A DNA stretch of 64,000 nt, from NCBI RefSeq assembly GCF_030161875.1, contig NZ_BSVA01000001.1, positions 2,542,001 through 2,606,000 on the forward strand. The letters are read 5' to 3'. Shown one piece after another: positions 18,983 to 27,700 of the stretch; position 1 is the first letter of the stretch, and each line of letters begins with the position of its first letter. The DNA comes from Homoserinibacter gongjuensis. Lineage in GTDB: Bacteria > Actinomycetota > Actinomycetes > Actinomycetales > Microbacteriaceae. Below the pieces are notes generated by a model that saw only the letters and a program-made list of their open reading frames with translations, was not told the DNA's origin and ran no database searches. The translations under genes and the position numbers were made by a program.

Positions 18983-18996
18983 TGTCTGCGCAGACA
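18983..18996. promoter_or_regulatory. Palindromic operator, probable MarR-family binding site
   Basis: TGTCTGCGCAGACA is a perfect 14-bp palindrome in the 128-base gap between the divergent monooxygenase and MarR genes. On the minus strand it lies between a TAGTTG-like -35 and TATAGC. A bound dimer would block the monooxygenase promoter. Size and symmetry fit MarR operators. Confidence 0.65.
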
Positions 18997-19053
18997 ACTA
19001 TTCCCGATGATGTAATCGGTCGGCGACGGCAGTCGGCGTCATAGGCTCACCCC

Positions 19054-19548
19054 ATGGCTGCACCCCGGTTGACGCAACTCGAAGACGACGCCTGGCAGGG
19101 GTTCCTCCGCACGCATGACCAGATCTGGAGAGACGTCGAGGCGGGGCTGGCAGCGCTCGGCGTGAGCATGGCCGAGTACAGCGTTCTGGCGCTCCTCGCC
19201 CGCGCGGGCGCGAACGGGATGCGGATGTCCGACCTGGCTCGGGAGCGGCTGATGTCGACGGGCGGCTTCACCCGTCTCGCCGATCGGCTCGAGCGCCGCG
19301 GCCTCATGGAGCGACGTCCCGCGGACGACGACAAGCGCGGTCTCCTGGCGGTGCTCACTCCCGCCGGGCGCGCGTTGCTGAGAGACGCGTGGCGTCGGCA
19401 GCATTCCGACCTGCGTCGACTCTTCTTCGACCGCTTGGATGACGACGACCTGCGCGACCTCGCGCGGATCTGGAACAAGCTCCAGCACGAGGCGGCGGTC
19501 ACGGCGGTGGGCCCTGAGGGACTCGAACCCCCGACATCCACGGTGTAA
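19054..19548 (+). CDS. MarR-family transcriptional regulator
   Basis: A winged-helix dimeric repressor of 164 residues. SMAEYSVLALLARAGANGMRMSDLARERLMSTGGFTRLADRLERRGLMERRP is the HTH, and DDDKRGLLAVLTPAGRALL is the wing. It diverges from the monooxygenase across a perfect palindrome and probably represses both itself and the flavin pair. The MarR fold ends near KLQHEAAV. The last 13 codons (GPEGLEPPTSTV) read through the tRNA-Val gene in antisense; this may be a natural tail or reflect a stop lost by an indel. Confidence 0.9.
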   Translation: MAAPRLTQLEDDAWQGFLRTHDQIWRDVEAGLAALGVSMAEYSVLALLARAGANGMRMSDLARERLMSTGGFTRLADRLERRGLMERRPADDDKRGLLAVLTPAGRALLRDAWRRQHSDLRRLFFDRLDDDDLRDLARIWNKLQHEAAVTAVGPEGLEPPTSTV

Positions 19549-19581
19549 ACGTGGCGCTCTAACCAACTGAGCTAAGAGCCC
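19508..19581 (-). tRNA. tRNA-Val (TAC anticodon)
   Basis: Read on the minus strand the cloverleaf is complete. Acceptor GGGCTCT pairs with AGGGCCC, the D arm is GCTC/GAGC, and the anticodon arm is CCACG-TTTACAC-CGTGG with anticodon TAC. The T arm GGGGG-TTCGAGT-CCCTC has a terminal mismatch-like pair, and the discriminator is A. CCA is not encoded. Its 3' half overlaps the convergent MarR reading frame by 41 bases. Confidence 0.95.
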
Positions 19582-19618
19582 GTGCCCTCGATCCTACCGG
19601 CGACATAGGCTCGCCCTC

Positions 19619-20536
19619 ATGCAACCTCGTCGGGGCTCGGCCGTGCTCGCGATCGTCATCGCCTCGCTGCTCTGGGGCACCACGGGAACGGCAGCGGCCT
19701 TTCTGCCGGATGCGGTGAGCCCCCTGGCAACGGGGGCGGCCACGATGGGCGTCGGCGGCATGTTGCTCCTCGTCACGGCGCCGCGGCTGAGCGTCGCCGT
19801 GCTGCGCGGCCCGGCGCGCGGATGGATCGCGGCGGGCGCCATCGGGGTCTTCGTCTACCCGCTCGCCTTCTACACGGGCATGGATCTGGCGGGGGTCGCG
19901 ATCGGCAACGTCGTCGCCCTCGGCAGCGGCCCGGTCGTGACTGCTCTGCTCGAGTGGCTGTTCGAACGACGTCCGTTGACGGTGCGCTGGGTCGTCGCGA
20001 CGGCCCTCGCGATCGGCGGGGTGGCCATGCTCGCGTTCGCGCGGCATCCGGGTGACGCGGCGGATGGGCGCGTGCTGCCGGGCGTGCTGGCAGGGCTTCT
20101 CGCGGGCCTCGCATATGGGCTGTACACCTACGCCTCCGCGCGGGCGATCGCGGCGGGCGGCACGTCGCGGGGCACGATGGGGGCGATGTTCGGCAGCGGT
20201 GCCGTGTTGCTGCTTCCCGTGCTCGCACTGACGGGTGCCCCGCTGCTTGCCGATGCGAGCGCGCTCGGGATCGCGGCGTATCTCGCGGTCGGTCCGATGT
20301 TCATCGCCTATCTGCTCGTCGGTGTCGCCCTGCGCACGCTGCGATCATCGATGGTCACCACGATCGCGCTGCTCGAGCCGCTCGTGGCCACGGTGCTCGC
20401 CGTCGCGGTCGTGGGGGAGCGTCTCGAACCGGTGGCGTGGGTCGGGCTGCTCGCCATTCTCGGAGGAATCGCCGTGCTCGTCTCGGCCCGGCCTCCTGGG
20501 CGCGCGCGAGGTGCCGCCCTAGACTTCCACGCATGA
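19619..20536 (+). CDS. EamA/DMT-family transporter
   Basis: A 305-residue membrane protein with about ten hydrophobic helices in two EamA repeats. It begins VLAIVIASLLWGTTGTAAAF; the second repeat starts near VLAGLLAGLAYGLYTYAS, and the end has TIALLEPLVATVLAVAVVGERL, the usual EamA signature. The family exports or imports amino acids and other metabolites; the substrate here is unknown. ATG 19619 lies 37 bases past the tRNA-Val gene; the stop overlaps the next start (ATGA). Confidence 0.92.
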   Translation: MQPRRGSAVLAIVIASLLWGTTGTAAAFLPDAVSPLATGAATMGVGGMLLLVTAPRLSVAVLRGPARGWIAAGAIGVFVYPLAFYTGMDLAGVAIGNVVALGSGPVVTALLEWLFERRPLTVRWVVATALAIGGVAMLAFARHPGDAADGRVLPGVLAGLLAGLAYGLYTYASARAIAAGGTSRGTMGAMFGSGAVLLLPVLALTGAPLLADASALGIAAYLAVGPMFIAYLLVGVALRTLRSSMVTTIALLEPLVATVLAVAVVGERLEPVAWVGLLAILGGIAVLVSARPPGRARGAALDFHA

Positions 20537-23367
20537 GCGAGGTGCCGGGCCAGGAACCCCCGCGCGACGAGGCGGAGCAGCGCTCCGCACCGAGCGCGTA
20601 TCCGCCGCCCTACGTGGCGCCGTCGAACGCGTCGGCATCCGGTGCGAACGACGACGAGTTGGCCGCCGCTCTCGCGGCACAGCGGGCCATGTACACCGGC
20701 CCGATCACGATTCCCGTGGCCAACTCCGACCCGATCTTCCGCCCTGACCCGGCCGAGGTGCAGCCCGATCTGCCGCCTCCCTTGCCGGTTCCGCCGCCGC
20801 CTCCCGCACCGGAGTACGTCGCTCCCGACGAGGTCGCCTCCGATCCGGAGCCCACCGACCTCGGTTTGCCCGACGACATAGCCGCTCCGTCGGTGATGCC
20901 TCCGCCGGTTGTCGCGGATGCGACGCCGTTCGCGGAGCCCGTCGCGCCGCCCCCGCTCGGCGCGTCGCAGTTCGAGGCTCCGCCCGCACCATCGCTCGGC
21001 TCGACGCCGTTCGAGTCGGAGCCCACCTTCGACTCGGGGACGCCGACAGACGCGGCGCTTCCGGATGATGAGCTCAGCCGGACGGTCGAGCACGAGGCAG
21101 CCGCCAGTTCCACACTCGATGCGATCCTGCTGCTCGAGAACGAGTTGCGCCGGCGACAGGGACTCGATCCGGTCGTCGATGCGCCCGAGCCGCCACCCGG
21201 CGTGGGAGCGGCGTTCGGGGCGGACGCCTGGGGCGGCGCAGAGGCGGCATCGCCCGCGACGTCACTGCCGGGATGGACGGAAGCGCCCGATCCGTCACGA
21301 GAGGGTGAGGTCGCGGAGTCCGCGTCGGCTCCCGCTGCGTTCGAGGAACCTGTCGCGCTCGACGAGCCCGTCGCGTCCGCTGAGGAGCAGACCGACGGAA
21401 CGGCTTCGGGCGACGAGGCCTGGCTGACCGCCCCGCCGCCGAGCTTCGCGCCTCCGCCGCTCGTCGAACCGCCGGCCGCTCCCGAGGTGGGAACGATCGA
21501 CCCGGCCTCGCTGACCCCTCCGCCCGTGTCGGAGCTTCCGGCACCCGTGCTTCCTCCGCCCGTGACGACCGTCGACGGTCCCGACGGGCCGGTGGACGTC
21601 ACGCAACTGCCCCCACCCACCGCGGCAGCAGCCGTCGATGTTCCCGTCGCCGGGTTCGAAGACGCACCACCGCCAGATGTCGCAGCACTTCCGTTCGCGC
21701 CCCCGCCCGCGGAGGCGTTCGTCGTGCCCGACGCCGCGGGTGACCCGGAGGCCGAGGGGATCGACGACCTCGATCGCGCGGACCTCGCCGCGCCGATCCC
21801 CGTTGATGACGCGGGGGTCGCATCCGTGATTCCCGCTCCCGCGTCCACCGCGACGATGGTCGCCGTCGGCGAACCCGTCGTGCCGGCTGAACCGAGCGAT
21901 CCGCCCGCAATGGCCGTCGAGACGGCCGCACTCGAGCCGACCCCGCTCGAGCGACGTGCCGGTCACGCTGCCCGGTTGTTCTGGCTGTGGTTCGCGGCCA
22001 ACTCCTCGATCGTCATGATCGCCGTGTCGGCCACCCTGTTCACCTTCGGCATGAGCCTGCGCCAGGTGCTCGTCGCGGTCGTCGCGGGTGTGGGCCTCTC
22101 CGCGCTGCCACTGGGACTCGGGTCGCTCGCCGGCAAGTGGAGCGGTCAGCCCACGATGGTGGTGTCGCGCGCGACCTTCGGACTCGTCGGCAACATCCTG
22201 CCCGCCGTGCTCGCCGTGATCGGCCGGGTGCTCTGGGGTGCGGTGCTGCTCTGGCTGCTCGCCGTGACCGCCGCCGCCGTGCTGACCCCCGGCCAGACCG
22301 GTCTCGGGGTCACCGCCCTGATCTCGCTCGCCATCGGAGCCGTGCTCGCGGGCATCGTCGCCGTGCTCGGCTACGGGCTGCTGCATCGAGTGCAACGCGT
22401 GCTGGGCATCCTGTCGACCGTGCTCGTGGTGGCCACGATCGTGGTGACCGCGCCGCACGTCGACATCGCGACCGCCCTCCGCACCGACGATGGGCCGTGG
22501 CTGCTCGCGGTCGGGGGTGCCGTGCTCGTCTTCAGCGTCGTCGGACTTGCCTGGGCCCAGTCGAGCTCGGATCTCGCCCGCTACCAGAAGACCGTGGGAT
22601 CCGGTGCCGCGAACATGCTGTGGGGATCCTTCGGCGTGATCGTGCCGACCCTCGCGATCCTCTCGTGGGGAGCGGTGCTCGCCGCGTCCGACCCGGAGTT
22701 GGCCGACGGTCTGGCACGGGCTCCGCTCGCGACGCTCGTCGGTATCGTGCCGGAGGGGCTCGGACTGCCCGTGCTCGCGGCTGCCGGCTTCGGGCTCGTC
22801 TCGGGCGCGATCGTCACGATCTACTCGGGCGGCCTCGCACTCGTCGCGGCGGGCGCGCGCCTGCCGCGGTCGCTCGCGACCACGGTCGCCGCCGTGCTCG
22901 TCACGCTCTTCGGAGTCGGACTGCTGCTGCTCGGCAGCGACACCCGCGCCCTCGTGACCGACGTCGCCACGACGATCGCCGTGCCCGTCGCGGCCTGGAC
23001 GGGCATCTTCGCGAGCGAGATGATGATCCGCCTGCGTCGTTTCCACACGCCCTCCCTGCTCGCCACAGGCGGCGTCTATCCCGCGGTCCGCTGGACCAAC
23101 GTGGTGGGCCTCGTCGTGATCTCGGCGATCGGCTTCGGCCTCGTCAGTGCACACCTCGGCGGCTTCACCTGGGAGGGCTTCCTCTACGCGCCGTTCGGCA
23201 TCGATCCGGATTCGATTCTCGCCGCGAGCGATATCGGGGTGCTCGTCGCGCTTGCTCTCGGACTGCTGCTGCCCATCGTGTCGGGGGTGCCGTCGATCCG
23301 CCGCCAGGAGCGGGATCGGGATGAGATGGAGGGAGTGAAGCCCGCCGCGAGTCCGCTCGTAGACTGA
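20533..23367 (+). CDS. NCS1-type (purine-cytosine permease-like) transporter with a long disordered N-terminal region
   Basis: The product has 944 residues. Residues 1 to about 475 are Pro, Ala, Glu and Asp rich (PPPLPVPPPPPAPEYV and similar), without membrane segments, and look disordered. From about residue 480 there are about twelve helices: AARLFWLWFAANSSIVMIAV, then GKWSGQPTMVVSRATFGLVGN, then YPAVRWTNVVGLVVIS. The helix order and the G-x-x-x-M-V-V-S-R-A-T-F-G block resemble cytosine/purine permeases. An N-terminal extension of this length is unusual for the family. Start ATG overlaps the EamA stop, so the two transporters are coupled. Substrate not deducible. Confidence 0.82.
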   Translation: MSEVPGQEPPRDEAEQRSAPSAYPPPYVAPSNASASGANDDELAAALAAQRAMYTGPITIPVANSDPIFRPDPAEVQPDLPPPLPVPPPPPAPEYVAPDEVASDPEPTDLGLPDDIAAPSVMPPPVVADATPFAEPVAPPPLGASQFEAPPAPSLGSTPFESEPTFDSGTPTDAALPDDELSRTVEHEAAASSTLDAILLLENELRRRQGLDPVVDAPEPPPGVGAAFGADAWGGAEAASPATSLPGWTEAPDPSREGEVAESASAPAAFEEPVALDEPVASAEEQTDGTASGDEAWLTAPPPSFAPPPLVEPPAAPEVGTIDPASLTPPPVSELPAPVLPPPVTTVDGPDGPVDVTQLPPPTAAAAVDVPVAGFEDAPPPDVAALPFAPPPAEAFVVPDAAGDPEAEGIDDLDRADLAAPIPVDDAGVASVIPAPASTATMVAVGEPVVPAEPSDPPAMAVETAALEPTPLERRAGHAARLFWLWFAANSSIVMIAVSATLFTFGMSLRQVLVAVVAGVGLSALPLGLGSLAGKWSGQPTMVVSRATFGLVGNILPAVLAVIGRVLWGAVLLWLLAVTAAAVLTPGQTGLGVTALISLAIGAVLAGIVAVLGYGLLHRVQRVLGILSTVLVVATIVVTAPHVDIATALRTDDGPWLLAVGGAVLVFSVVGLAWAQSSSDLARYQKTVGSGAANMLWGSFGVIVPTLAILSWGAVLAASDPELADGLARAPLATLVGIVPEGLGLPVLAAAGFGLVSGAIVTIYSGGLALVAAGARLPRSLATTVAAVLVTLFGVGLLLLGSDTRALVTDVATTIAVPVAAWTGIFASEMMIRLRRFHTPSLLATGGVYPAVRWTNVVGLVVISAIGFGLVSAHLGGFTWEGFLYAPFGIDPDSILAASDIGVLVALALGLLLPIVSGVPSIRRQERDRDEMEGVKPAASPLVD

Positions 23368-23371
23368 GGCC

Positions 23372-24189
23372 GTGGCTCCCTCTCTCGCGCACGTCATCGA
23401 GACCGCGCACGCCCTCTGGCCACTCGCCGGAGCGGAGTCGTGGGACGCCCCCGGCCTGATCGTGGGCGATCCGCTCGCCGAGGTCTCCGCGATCCATCTG
23501 GCCGTCGACGCCGTCGTCGAGACCGCCGAGGAGGCGGTCGACGCGGGCGCACAGCTGCTGCTCGTGCATCACCCGCTGCTGCTGCGCGGCGTGACCTCGG
23601 TCGCCGAAGACCGTTACAAGGGCGCCGTGATCGCACGCCTGATCCGCGGGGATGCGCACTCCTCGCCGCGCACACCAACGCCGACATCGTGGCCGAGGGC
23701 ACCTCCGCCGTGCTGGCCCGGGCGCTCGGCCTGCGTGACACGCGACCGATCGTGCCGGCTGCGACCGATTCGAGCCAGGGTCTCGGCCGGGTGGGCACGC
23801 TCCCCGAGGGCGTGACGCTCGGCGAGGTCGCGCGCGGGCTGCAGAGCGTGCTCCCGGCGACCGCGCAAGGGATCCGCGGCGCGGGTGACTACCACGCCGA
23901 GGTGCGGCGGGTCGCGCTGTGCGCGGGAGCGGGGGACTCACTGCTCACGCACCCCGAGGTGCTCGCCTCCGACGTGTACATCACGAGCGACCTCCGGCAT
24001 CATCCGGCGTCCGAGGCGCGCGAGAACGCGCGCGTGGCGGGCGGCCCCGCCCTGCTGGACGTGTCGCACTGGGCGGCCGAATGGCTCTGGCTCGACGCGG
24101 CCGCCGACGCGCTGCGTGCTGCTCTGCCCGAGGTCACGGTGACCGTGAGCGAGTTGCGCACCGACCCCTGGGATTTCGCGCTCGTCTAG
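23372..24189 (+). CDS. Nif3-like dinuclear metal-centre protein (frameshift near 23648)
   Basis: About 272 residues after correction. Metal-site motifs of the Nif3/YbgI (GTP cyclohydrolase I type 2-like) family are present: AESWDAPGLIVGDP, LLLVHHPLLLRGV, then LLAAHTNADIV, and near the C-terminus VYITSDLRHHPASEA and LLDVSHWAAEW. The frame breaks in GGGG 23648-23651; one more G gives RGGCALLAAHTNAD. The biochemical role of the family is unsettled. It starts at GTG 23372, 4 bases after the permease stop, and precedes the coiled-coil gene, its usual neighbour. Confidence 0.92.
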
Positions 24190-24226
24190 AGCGATCCGCA
24201 TCCGACCCCGACAGAACGGAAACCGC

Positions 24227-24967
24227 ATGGCCCTGAAGGCCGCTCCCGAAGACCAGGCGCTGCTGCTCGAGCTGCAGGACCTCGACACCCGCGTGCAGCG
24301 ACTCGACAACCAGCTGCGGAATCTGCCCGAGACGGCGCAGCTCGCCGAGCTCGAGCGCGAGGCGCTGGCGCTGCGGCGCACCCTCGCCGAGCAGACCGGC
24401 ACCCTCGAGGATGCCCAGGCCGAACTCGGCCGGGTGGAGTCGGATGTCGCGGTCGTCGAGGCGCGGATGACGCGCGACCGCGAGCGGCTGCAGGGCACCT
24501 CCTCGGTCAAGGACGTGCAGGCGCTCGAGCAGGAGCTCGCCGCGCTCGCGCGCCGTCGCGACGAGCTCGAGGAGATCCAGCTCGTCGTGATGGAGCGCGT
24601 CGAGGAGCACGAGACGAGCCTCTCCGCCACGCGCGCCGCGCTGGCGGAGCTCGACAGCCGGGTCGCTGCCACCACCGCCGCGCGCGACGAGGGCGCCGCA
24701 TCGCTGCAGCGGGAACGCGCCGCCACCGCCACCGATCGTCAGACCATCGCCGCTCGCGTGCCCACCGAGCTGCTGGCGCTCTACGAGAAGCAGCGTGAAC
24801 GCTACGGGGTGGGCGCGTCGCATCTGCGCGGCGGGGTGTCGAGTGCGAGCGGCGTGGCCCTCAACGCGACCGATCTGGGCGCGGTTCGCGCGGCGGCCCC
24901 GGATGACGTGCTGCTGTGTCCGGACTCGAACGCGATCCTCGTGCGCACGGCGGAGTCCGGGATCTGA
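24227..24967 (+). CDS. Coiled-coil protein related to C4-type zinc-ribbon family, ribbon degenerate
   Basis: A 246-residue protein. Residues 10-165 form a long antiparallel coiled coil (LLLELQDLDTRVQRLDNQLRNLP then Glu/Arg/Leu heptads). The C-terminal 70 residues correspond to the zinc ribbon of CT398-like proteins, ending LLCPDSNAILVR. Of the four zinc Cys usual in the family only one is present; the first knuckle reads GGVSSASGVAL. Zinc binding is therefore unlikely. Nif3 neighbours are typical for the family. Function unknown. Confidence 0.88.
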   Translation: MALKAAPEDQALLLELQDLDTRVQRLDNQLRNLPETAQLAELEREALALRRTLAEQTGTLEDAQAELGRVESDVAVVEARMTRDRERLQGTSSVKDVQALEQELAALARRRDELEEIQLVVMERVEEHETSLSATRAALAELDSRVAATTAARDEGAASLQRERAATATDRQTIAARVPTELLALYEKQRERYGVGASHLRGGVSSASGVALNATDLGAVRAAAPDDVLLCPDSNAILVRTAESGI

Positions 24968-24997
24968 TCCCCACCCGCGTGCGGCTATCCTGAGGGG

Positions 24998-25404
24998 GCG
25001 AACGGGCCGGCCAGACGGTCGCGTCGCGTGCCCGCGCGTCTTGACGACGCGTGCACGCGCCGAGGAACGTCCGGGCTCCACAGAGCAGGGCGGTGGGTAA
25101 CACCCACCCGGAGTGATCCGCGAGAAAGTGCAACAGAGAGTAGACCGCCACGGCGCGCTCGTCGCGTCGGGGTAAGGGTGAAACGGTGGTGTAAGAGACC
25201 ACCAGGGGCCCGAGTGATCGGGCTCGCTGGGTAAACCTCGCCCGGAGCAAGGTCAGACAGATGCCGCCGAGGTTGCTCGCCGAGGCATCGGGTAGACCGC
25301 TGGAGGGCTGCGGCAACGTAGTCCCGAGAGAGATGGCCGTCCGTCTCCCGCGTCACGGCGCGGGAGGTCGACAGAACCCGGCGTATCGGCCGACCCGTTC
25401 GTCT
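24998..25404 (+). ncRNA. rnpB: RNase P RNA, bacterial type A
   Basis: P1 closes as CGAACGGGCCGG (24999-25010) with CCGACCCGTTCG (25390-25401). Conserved core blocks are visible: GAGGAACGTCCGGGCTCC (CRI), GGGTAAGGGTGAAACGGTG, GTAAGAGACCACC, GGTAAACC, and AGACAGATG near CR V with its G-rich surroundings. It cleaves 5' leaders from tRNA precursors. A TATCCT -10-like box lies just upstream at 24986-24991. Ends are accurate to a few bases. Confidence 0.95.
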
Positions 25405-25411
25405 CACAGAT

Positions 25412-25449
25412 GAGGAAGCGCCCCCGGACTGGTCCGGAGGCGCTTCCTC
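25412..25449. terminator. Bidirectional hairpin terminator between rnpB and csp
   Basis: GAGGAAGCGCC(C)CCGGAC and GTCCGGAGGCGCTTCCTC form a stem of about 17 bp with one bulge and a very small loop. It sits between two converging transcription units, rnpB on plus and the cold-shock gene on minus, 8 bases past rnpB. Confidence 0.8.
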
Positions 25450-25465
25450 ATGGTGGAGTGTGTCG

Positions 25466-25669
25466 TCAGGCGAGCCGGATGTTGGCGGCCTGGGGACCCT
25501 TCTGGCCCTCCGCGACCTCGAACTCAACGCGCTGACCCTCTTCGAGAGTGCGGTAACCCTTGGCCTCGATGGCCGAGTAGTGCGCGAAGACGTCCTGAGC
25601 GCCGTCGTCGGGGGTGATGAAGCCGAATCCCTTTTCGGCGTTGAACCACTTCACGGTTCCACTAGGCAT
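25466..25669 (-). CDS. Cold-shock protein, CspA family
   Basis: A 67-residue OB-fold RNA/DNA chaperone. RNP1 is KGFGFITP and RNP2 is DVFAHYSAI; the start [14 protein letters not shown] is typical. It melts secondary structure in mRNA and is often expressed constitutively in actinobacteria. A long A/T-richer leader (25670-25765) precedes it and probably folds for temperature or autoregulation, but I see no defined element. Confidence 0.95.
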   Translation of the reverse strand: MPSGTVKWFNAEKGFGFITPDDGAQDVFAHYSAIEAKGYRTLEEGQRVEFEVAEGQKGPQAANIRLA

Positions 25670-25760
25670 GTGACTGCTTTCTTCTGGTGCATGCGCCCCT
25701 TGATCTGGGGCGTTAGCTCAACCTAATACAACGCGGCGCCGGGGTGGAGAGGGTGACGCG

Positions 25761-25782
25761 AGATTTCACAGAACTGAAATCT
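25761..25782 (-). repeat. Small inverted repeat across the ppgK stop
   Basis: AGATTTCA and TGAAATCT form a perfect 8-bp stem with a 6-base loop, unusually A/T-rich for this DNA. The ppgK stop codon lies inside it. It could be a weak terminator or an mRNA end-protecting hairpin; there is no T tract. Confidence 0.4.
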
Positions 25783-26545
25783 GGCTGTTTCGGTGCCCGG
25801 GCTGCGTTGCGAGCCACGCGGCGCCGAGGATGCCCGCATTGTTGCGCTGGGTTGCCGGCACGATCGGGGTTTCGAGCGTGAGCAGCGGCAGGAAGTCGTC
25901 GTGGCTCTTGGAGACGCCACCACCCACGATGAACAGCTCGGGCGAGAACAGGAACTCGACGTGCGCGTAGAAGCGCTGGAGGCGCTTCGCCCAGGCCTTC
26001 CAATCGAGGTCGTCGCGCTCCTTCGCCGAGAAGGCGGCACGCGTCTCCGCGTCCTCGCCCTTGATCTCGAGGTGGCCGAGCTCGGTATTCGGGATCAGCA
26101 CGCCGTCGTAGAGGAACGCGCTGCCGATCCCCGTGCCGAGGGTGGTCATGATGACGAGGCCGTCGACGCCGCGGGCGGCACCGAACCGCGCCTCGGCGAC
26201 GCCCGCGGCATCCGCGTCGTTGACGAAGTGGATGTCGCGCTGCAGTGCCTGCTCGAAGAGCTCTTCGGCCGCGAGCCCGATCCAGCGCTGGGAGACGTTG
26301 GCGGCCGACATCGTGCGCCCCTGGCGGATGATCGCCGGAAAGCAGACGCCCACGGGCACCCCTGCGGCGGCCGGGCCGAAGCCCGCGACCATCTCGGAGA
26401 CGACGGCGAGCACGGCATCCGGTTCCCCGCCTTCGGGCGTCGGTACTTTGACGCGCTCTCCGGCGAGCGCGCCGCGCTCGGTGTCGACCAGCGCCCCCTT
26501 GATGCCGGTTCCTCCGATGTCGATTCCGACGGCGAGTGCGGTCAT
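25766..26545 (-). CDS. ppgK: Polyphosphate glucokinase
   Basis: A 259-residue ROK-family kinase that phosphorylates glucose using polyphosphate or ATP, an actinobacterial hallmark. Phosphate loop GIDIGGTGIKGALVDT is at the N-terminus. HFVNDADAAGVAEARFGAA carries the catalytic Asp, and MTTLGTGIGSAFL with TELGHLEI follow. The family's ROK metal-site Cys cluster is not expected in PpgK. It lies 25 bases downstream of map on the same strand and may be co-transcribed with it. Confidence 0.93.
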   Translation of the reverse strand: MTALAVGIDIGGTGIKGALVDTERGALAGERVKVPTPEGGEPDAVLAVVSEMVAGFGPAAAGVPVGVCFPAIIRQGRTMSAANVSQRWIGLAAEELFEQALQRDIHFVNDADAAGVAEARFGAARGVDGLVIMTTLGTGIGSAFLYDGVLIPNTELGHLEIKGEDAETRAAFSAKERDDLDWKAWAKRLQRFYAHVEFLFSPELFIVGGGVSKSHDDFLPLLTLETPIVPATQRNNAGILGAAWLATQPGHRNSQISVL

Positions 26546-26570
26546 GTCTCCTCCGGATGCGTCGTGCCGG

Positions 26571-27455
26571 TCAGGGCAGGGTCAGGATGTCGGCGCCCGT
26601 CTCGGTGACGACGAGCGTGTGTTCGAACTGCGCGGTGAGGCTGCGATCGCGGGTGACGACGGTCCATCCGTCGGCCCACTCATCCCAGTCGCTCGTGCCC
26701 GGCTTCTCGGGCGTGCCGAGCGTCAGCATGGGCTCGATCGTGAACACCATGCCGACCTCCATCACGGTGTCGTAGCCGGGGGCGGCGTCGTAGTGCGGAA
26801 CGACGAGGCCCGTGTGGAACGCCCGTCCGACCCCGTGGCCGGTGTAGTCGCGCACCACGCCGTAGCCGAACCGACGGGCGTAGCTCTCGATCGCGCGACC
26901 GATGACGTTGATCTCGCGGCCAGGCGCGACCGCCTTGATGCCCCGGGCGAGCGCCTCGCGCGTGCGCTCGACGAGCTCGCGCGCCTCCGCAGCGACCTCG
27001 CCGACGAGAAAGGTCGCGTTGAGGTCCCCGTGCATCCCGTCGTGGTAGGCGGTGATGTCGATGTTGACGATGTCGCCGTCTGCGAGCTCGGTGTCGTCGG
27101 GGATGCCGTGGCAGATCACCTCGTTGACCGAGGTGCAACTGGATTTCGGGAAGCCCCGGTAGCCGAGCGTCGACGGATAGGCGTCGTGGGCCACGAGGTA
27201 GTCATGCGCGATCGCGTCGAGTTCCTCGGTGGTGATGCCCGGGCGGATCGCGGCGCGCACCGCATCGACCGCCTGCGCGGCGATCCGACCGCTCGTGCGG
27301 ATGCGTTCGATCTCGTCGGGGGTGTAGACGTCTGAGCCGGTGAACGGGCGCGGGCCGGGCCGCCCGACGTACTCGGGGCGGGGGATGGATGCGGGCACGT
27401 CGCGCCGCGCAGACACCTGACCGGCGACGAGGTGACCGGCGGCGTCGCGAGGCAT
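26571..27455 (-). CDS. map: Methionine aminopeptidase, type I
   Basis: A 294-residue pita-bread metalloprotease that removes initiator Met. The five metal ligands are seen: Asp in [14 protein letters not shown], Asp in MHGDLNATF, His in [12 protein letters not shown], Glu in FTIEPML, and Glu in QFEHTLVV. An N-terminal extension of about 45 residues (with [10 protein letters not shown]) resembles mycobacterial MapB rather than MapA. ATG 27455 is chosen because the upstream frame has no family similarity. It diverges from a small gene 32 bases away. Confidence 0.95.
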   Translation of the reverse strand: MPRDAAGHLVAGQVSARRDVPASIPRPEYVGRPGPRPFTGSDVYTPDEIERIRTSGRIAAQAVDAVRAAIRPGITTEELDAIAHDYLVAHDAYPSTLGYRGFPKSSCTSVNEVICHGIPDDTELADGDIVNIDITAYHDGMHGDLNATFLVGEVAAEARELVERTREALARGIKAVAPGREINVIGRAIESYARRFGYGVVRDYTGHGVGRAFHTGLVVPHYDAAPGYDTVMEVGMVFTIEPMLTLGTPEKPGTSDWDEWADGWTVVTRDRSLTAQFEHTLVVTETGADILTLP

Positions 27456-27487
27456 AGGGTCAAGAGTACCGAGCGGACGGAGGCGGC

Positions 27488-27658
27488 ATGGCCCAGTGGT
27501 GGTACAACAACAAGACGGGCGAGGTCGAAGAGGGCCCCCAGTCGCTGGGTGTCGATCGTGACGGGCCGTTCGCGAGCCGCGAGGAGGCGCTGCGGGCACC
27601 CGAGATCGCCGCCGAGCGGGCCCGCGCGTGGGCCGCCGAAGACGAAGCGGAGCGCTGA
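27488..27658 (+). CDS. Small SPOR-like protein, 56 residues
   Basis: ATG 27488 opens [16 protein letters not shown], then [29 protein letters not shown]. The W-W-Y/F-N-x-K-T-G-x-V-E-x-G start and the alanine-rich helix match small actinobacterial proteins often labelled SPOR-domain-like. It is far shorter than true SPOR domains and has no membrane anchor. Upstream AGGCGGC could serve as a weak ribosome-binding site. Its role is unknown; it diverges from map. Confidence 0.75.
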   Translation: MAQWWYNNKTGEVEEGPQSLGVDRDGPFASREEALRAPEIAAERARAWAAEDEAER

Positions 27659-27700
27659 GGCTTTTCGCGGGCGTGGTCGCGCTCTCATCCCCGTGTTCCC

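Noticed and set aside
19524..19548. Conserved GLEPPTSTV tail as a protein motif
   Set aside because: This string is the well-known translation of antisense tRNA T-arm sequence and recurs in mis-annotated proteins.
21295..23397. 700-codon antisense frame opposite the NCS1-like permease
   Set aside because: His/Arg/Asp/Gly-rich composition with no motif; the plus-strand frame has clear transmembrane helices.
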